DNA from: Comamonas_C sp026954015
GTDB taxonomy: Bacteria; Pseudomonadota; Gammaproteobacteria; Burkholderiales; Burkholderiaceae_C
NCBI GenBank assembly: GCA_035063785.1
Contig: JAPSFS010000001.1
Location: 310,001 to 374,000, forward strand
Direction: 5' to 3'
DNA length: 64,000 bases
Below, piece by piece: positions 60,230-64,000 of the stretch. Position numbers and translations under genes: made by a program. Under the pieces are notes generated by a model that had not been told where the DNA came from, did no database searches, and saw only the letters and a list, made by a program, of their open reading frames with translations. Position 1 is the stretch's first letter. Each line of letters starts with the position of its first letter.

Positions 60230-61141
60230 CTAAATAGTCACCATACTACGTGGATAGGTTTCGCCTACCGTTGATTTGATTAGCTCTAATGTGATTTTCT
60301 GTACTGGATTGATATAGCGTTCTCGCGTTGTAGCCGCATAGAGGCGGCTATACAAATCAGGCTGAATAATACGGCGTAAATAGAAACGCTGAGGCTGACC
60401 GCTGGTTAGGATCGCGTGCTCTGTTAGAATCGCGTAGCCAGCGCCCTCAGCGACTAGGTCTAGAATCGCGGTGATACCGTCTATTTCCATTCGAATGTTA
60501 GGTCGGTAGCCCGCCAAAATAAGCTCGGTTTCAACCAGCATACGTACGGTATGAGGTCGATTCGGGACAATAAGTGGCGTATTGGCCAACATGCGAAGCG
60601 GAATAGTTAGCCCTGGTGGACTTTCGGTTTTGCGACCAATTAGATAGAGAGGTTCACTCGTTAGTGTAGAGAACTGCAAATCGCTGGATGCCGGAGGATT
60701 ATAGATCACGGCGAGATCGAGTCGGCCAGCCAACAACCATTCCTTCAGAATAAGGGACAGGGCCTCGCTGATCGAAAGTGTTGCGTCAGGTAGGCGCTGG
60801 CGAAATTTGTGTGTTAACTGTACCGCCATAGCACGGGCTGCGCTGGGAGTCATGCCTACGGCAACACGCCCAGAGTTTGGACTGCGCACGCGCGACAAAT
60901 CCTGCTTTGCGCGCTGAACTTGATGCGCGATCCCACGCGCGTGCTCTAGCAAGACATTTCCTGCAGCGGTGGGTATCGCGCCCTGTCCGCTACGCATCAG
61001 CAGATTCTGCCGCAGATCCACCTCCAGCTGCCTTACATGTCGGCTGACTACAGACTGCGCTACCCCGAGCGATTGAGCGGCCTTCGTGAAGCTGCCCAGC
61101 TCCGCAACGCGTTGAAAATATTCCAATTGGCGAAAATCCAT
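60230..61141 (-). CDS. LysR-family transcriptional regulator
   Basis: A 303-residue regulator. The N-terminal winged HTH is MDFRQLEYFQRVAELGSFTK, then AAQSLGVAQSVVSRHVRQLE. The effector domain starts at about residue 90 (GRVAVGMTPSAARAMAVQLT) and has LDLAVIYNPPASSDLQFSTL and IVPNRPHTVRMLVETELILA, a pattern seen in the CbbR/Nac/aromatic-catabolism side of the family. Base composition is clearly more AT-rich than the genes before 57 kb, which indicates transfer. It probably controls genes of the catabolic island to its right, which start about 1.1 kb away on the other strand, but the intervening insertion fragment makes that uncertain. Confidence 0.88.
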   Translation of the reverse strand: MDFRQLEYFQRVAELGSFTKAAQSLGVAQSVVSRHVRQLEVDLRQNLLMRSGQGAIPTAAGNVLLEHARGIAHQVQRAKQDLSRVRSPNSGRVAVGMTPSAARAMAVQLTHKFRQRLPDATLSISEALSLILKEWLLAGRLDLAVIYNPPASSDLQFSTLTSEPLYLIGRKTESPPGLTIPLRMLANTPLIVPNRPHTVRMLVETELILAGYRPNIRMEIDGITAILDLVAEGAGYAILTEHAILTSGQPQRFYLRRIIQPDLYSRLYAATTRERYINPVQKITLELIKSTVGETYPRSMVTI

Positions 61142-61584
61142 TAGGGTTTACCCTCGATTTCTGCATCAAACTACGTTCGCGATGCTCTAACAGCATGGCA
61201 AGTATAGCAGACGCTATGTTCTGTCCGCCGGTCTGAGCGCGCCACAATGCGTGCCATGGGCAGTTCATTCTGCGGAAATTAGAGCGCGGATCGATATCAT
61301 GTTTTATTCACATGGAGACCTAGAATTGGTTGCTCTAAGTAGCTATTAATCGCGACACTGGATATGGGTCGCATACACTGTAGGTGCTCATATTACCGCT
61401 ACAAGTGCGCTTCGGGTCAAAATACAATTCGTGACGTGCTTGATCGGATTCGTCACGCATCTACCTTATCGATACATACAACCTTCGAATGATTGCTCAA
61501 CAGAACCCGCTATCCGCTCTTCATGGCCCGCGCCGTGATGCGCAAGTTGATAGAGTCGCTGCAAACCACCGGGAGTGCCAATCC
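61142..61584. other. AT-rich intergenic region between LysR gene and IS481 fragment
   Basis: No gene is supported here. The first 170 bases hold the LysR start region. A 16-codon open frame at 61300-61350 is too short to trust. Composition changes from AT-rich to GC-rich near 61500, which marks the left edge of the insertion-sequence fragment. Confidence 0.5.
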
Positions 61585-62016
61585 ATGCTGATCGCCCTGC
61601 ACAAGAATGCCCGCACCATGCCTGCGGTACGCGCCGAGATCGCAGCCAGCACTGGGACAGCCAGCACTGAGACAGCCAGCGCGCTAGCCCAGCGCTACAG
61701 CATCACCGAGCAGACGGTCCACAAGTGGAAGAAGCGCAAGGTCTTTGGCGATCGCTCGCACACGGCGCACCGCCTGCAGACTGTGCTCACGCCTGCGCAG
61801 GAGGCCGTGGCGGTGCAGCTGCGGCGCACCTTGCTGTTGCCCCTGGATGACCTGCTGGCAGTCACTCGGGAGTTCATCTGCCCCTACGTCTCACGCTCGG
61901 GCCTGGATCGGTGCCTGCGCCGCCATGGCGTGGGCGGCCTCAATGCTCTGAAGCCGCACGCGCCTGTGCCTACCCATCAAGCCTTCAAGATCTCGTGCGG
62001 CTATGACGCATCATAG
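61585..62016 (+). pseudogene. Truncated IS481-type transposase (N-terminal part)
   Basis: About 135 residues of the N-terminal region of an IS481-family transposase: MLIALHKNARTMPAVRAEIA, ITEQTVHKWKKRKVFGDRSH, TLLLPLDDLLAVTREFICPY and LDRCLRRHGVGGLNALKP. The match ends near 61990 (HQAFK), after which nine unrelated residues lead to a stop; the DDE catalytic domain is missing. Bases 61640-61685 hold a short tandem duplication (CAGCCAGCACTGNGACAGCC unit), which adds residues. The fragment is GC-rich, unlike its flanks. Confidence 0.8.
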
Positions 62017-62278
62017 TTTATTTATATTCTCGGGTAAGGCGTCCTCTGTGCCCACTTTGAAGTACACATAATAATGAAGCCGGGAGCTATGGATCAATAT
62101 ATTAAATAAAATGTGGTCTGGTATGCGGAACCTTGGATTTTAAAAAACATCTGAAATACAGATGTAAGGCAAGAACTACGAAAGGGTCGTGAAATCACAG
62201 AAATACAGTGGCGGAGCATTCATCATTCGGTGATTTGGCTGTCATATATTTGTCAATTTTATCTAGCAGGAGATATAT

Positions 62279-63031
62279 ATGCAAACAATTCCAGTATCAT
62301 CAATTGATCCGTATGACGAAGGAGTCCTTTTAGATCCCTATCCCTATTATTCTGAGTTGAGAGATCTCGGGCCGGTCGTATCGTTGGAACGGTACGGTGT
62401 ATACGCGGTTGCCCGCCATCAAGAGGTCGAATACGTATTGCGTAACCATGGCATATTTTGTTCTAGTGCCGGTGTGGGATTGGCAAATTTCAGGACAGAC
62501 AAACCCTGGCGAAAGCCTAGCATCATACTTGAAGCAGATCCGCCCTTGCATGATAAAACCCGAAAATTACTTGGGGGGTTGCTAGCACCAGCCTCGATAA
62601 AGCAATTTAAGGAAGACTTTGAGCGATATGCGGATTTATTAGTGGATCGCATAATAGAGCAGGGGTTAGTAAATGCAGTCCACAGCCTTTGTATTGCATA
62701 TCCTATAAAGGTATTTGCCGACGCGGTCGGCGTGCCGGAGGATGGCCGAGAACTGCTAATGACATATGGAGACATGGTATTTAACGGATTTGGTCCCTTC
62801 AATAAGCGATTCGAAGAGCGAATGGCGACGGCCGGAGAAGCTATTGCTTGGGTAACAGAAAACTGTAAACGCGAGAAATTACGCAGCGGCAGTCTCGGAG
62901 AACGCGTCTGGCAAGCCGCTGACCGCGGCGAAATAGAGATGGACGAAGCTCCCATGCTCGTGCGGACCCTACTATCAGCGTCATTAGACACCACTGCGTT
63001 CATGCTTTGTAATATACGGGTACCGTTATAG
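62279..63031 (+). pseudogene. Truncated cytochrome P450 (CYP199-like)
   Basis: A 250-residue open frame that equals the first 60 percent of a class I bacterial P450. RYGVYAVARHQEVEYVLRNH, GVGLANFRTDKPWRKPSIIL, EADPPLHDKTRKLLGGLLAP and LVRTLLSASLDTT (I helix) resemble CYP199A-type para-substituted benzoate O-demethylases. The frame leaves the family after LDTT and stops 11 residues later, so the ExxR motif and the heme-binding Cys loop are absent and no heme enzyme can form. An AGGAG ribosome-binding site precedes the ATG. I found no rest of the gene in the next 180 bases in any frame. AT-rich, same composition as its neighbours. Confidence 0.75.
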
Positions 63032-63208
63032 AGCAATTGGAAGACAAAAGGGTCGGTTGCGTGTTATAACTAGAGTTTGATTGAACAAGCGAATTGCACC
63101 TTTGGAGCGCGGCTAGATCCGAGTGTATTCAGTGGGTCCAAATAAGAATGTAGTTTGAAATTCATTGGGCAATTCGTTTCCAGTGTAATTACGGTTCGGA
63201 GCATTTTT

Positions 63209-64000
63209 ATGAGCAGGAAATTTTGGGAGTCAGGAGTTATAGATAGCGTGCCGTACTGGGTCTATCAAGATCAGGACGTGCTATCGAGCGAGTTTAAAAA
63301 TATTTATCAGGGTAATGCCTGGCATTATTTATGTTTGACGTCCCAACTTCGAGATGCCGGAACATATGTAACAACGGATGTCGGTAACGTACCGGTTATT
63401 GTTACGCGCGGGGAAGATAACGAGTTCTATGCGTTTGAAAATAGGTGTGCACATCGGGGGGCGCTCTTGACGACTGAGCGCTGTGGCCACACAAAATGTT
63501 TTACATGTGTTTACCACGCTTGGACTCATAATCTAGAAGGCGATCTCATTGGTGTGACATTCAAAGACGGCATTAATGGGAAGGGAGGTATGCCGAAAGA
63601 TTTTGAAATGAACAAGCATAGTCCCAGGAAAATGGAGGTTGTTGAATATCAGGGATTGCTTTTCGGGACGTTTTCAGAAAATGCTCCTACGTTTCGGGAA
63701 TTTGTGGGCGCGCGAATTCTTGGCCATATCGATCGCGTGATTAAGAGCAGAACTATCGAAGTTTTAGGTCAGTATACCCAGACACTTCCATATAATTGGA
63801 AATTGTATTATGAAAATGTAAAAGATACATACCATGCATCTATATTACATCTGTTTTTCACCACGTTTGGATTGAACCGCCTGTCTCAAAAGGGGGAGCT
63901 CGTAGTGAACGAAAACGGCGGATGCCATGTTAGCTTAGTTAGGCCGTTAGAATCCGAGCAAGCGCAGAGTGTATATAAGGACGAAGGCTTGCGTACAGAG
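63209..64000 (+). CDS. Rieske ring-hydroxylating oxygenase alpha subunit (NagG-like), partial
   Basis: The first 264 residues of a gene that continues beyond the window. CGGAG precedes the ATG (MSRKFWESGVIDSVPYWVYQ). The Rieske iron-sulfur ligands are CAHRGALL and CFTCVYHAWTH (C-X-H...C-X2-H). The mononuclear iron site begins with NVKDTYHASILHLFF (Asp and two His). NWKLYYENVKDTYHASILH and GVTFKDGINGKGGMP match the salicylate 5-hydroxylase/anthranilate-type branch (NagG, AntA). It would hydroxylate an aromatic acid with a partner beta subunit, ferredoxin and reductase, presumably encoded to the right. AT-rich, like the P450 remnant before it. Confidence 0.88.
   Translation, partial: MSRKFWESGVIDSVPYWVYQDQDVLSSEFKNIYQGNAWHYLCLTSQLRDAGTYVTTDVGNVPVIVTRGEDNEFYAFENRCAHRGALLTTERCGHTKCFTCVYHAWTHNLEGDLIGVTFKDGINGKGGMPKDFEMNKHSPRKMEVVEYQGLLFGTFSENAPTFREFVGARILGHIDRVIKSRTIEVLGQYTQTLPYNWKLYYENVKDTYHASILHLFFTTFGLNRLSQKGELVVNENGGCHVSLVRPLESEQAQSVYKDEGLRTE

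Noticed and set aside
61300..61350. A 16-codon open frame in the AT-rich gap
   Set aside because: Too short, no ribosome-binding site and no similarity that I recognise.

Overview
The window looks like a chromosomal segment of a GC-rich betaproteobacterium of the order Burkholderiales, most likely family Comamonadaceae. The evidence is the gene content and synteny (trxA-rho-rpmE2; argH beside an AlgZ/AlgR-type pair; clpS-clpA; exosortase/PEP-CTERM genes with an EpsA-type regulator) and a dispersed AGCGCTTG/CAAGCGCT palindrome family that I recall as typical of Comamonadaceae genomes. Genus and species cannot be fixed from what is here.

Layout. 1-6.8 kb: the edge of an exosortase (XrtA-type) locus, with the TPR lipoprotein PrsT, the associated AAA ATPase, three tandem paralogous PEP-CTERM-like surface proteins and an EpsA-like LuxR regulator. 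7-12.5 kb (minus strand): tRNA-Ser(GGA), a MATE exporter, a GT-C-like membrane protein, rpmE2, rho and trxA. 12.6-18.6 kb: an AddB-like nuclease and an AddA/UvrD-like helicase-nuclease pair. 18.6-26.1 kb: a flavoprotein, an AlgZ/AlgR-like two-component system divergent from argH, and a PAS-GGDEF-EAL protein. 26.1-34.4 kb: alpha-2-macroglobulin plus pbpC. 34.4-48.1 kb: two more c-di-GMP proteins, an acyl-CoA synthetase, a POT peptide transporter, a LuxR protein, a secreted-protein pair, a DsbA/FrnE protein and a FeeM-like acyltransferase. 48.2-56.2 kb: a tightly overlapping minus-strand operon (RNB ribonuclease, TonB-like protein, aroE, mtgA, ruvC), then clpS and clpA on the plus strand. 56.3-57.4 kb: a TehA/TDT-family carrier.

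From 57.5 kb the chromosome gives way to mobile DNA. An IS5-family transposase gene was split by an intact IS30-family element (perfect 28-bp terminal repeats, CCT target duplication). From about 60.1 kb the DNA becomes much more AT-rich and carries a LysR regulator, a truncated IS481-type transposase, a P450 of CYP199 type truncated before its heme-binding region, and the start of a Rieske ring-hydroxylating oxygenase (NagG/salicylate 5-hydroxylase-like) that runs off the window. This reads as a horizontally acquired, decaying aromatic-catabolism island.

The most interesting signals are: (a) a conserved Cys...Gln-x-Ala-[IV]-Trp signature in all three PEP-CTERM paralogues, resembling the thioester domains of Gram-positive adhesins; (b) a shared 20-bp upstream box in front of those genes; (c) a near-consensus sigma-28 flagellar promoter in front of a GGDEF-EAL gene that stands next to a FeeM-like signal synthase; (d) a palindromic repeat family that has contributed coding sequence to several genes; (e) the nested insertion sequences at the border of the catabolic island.
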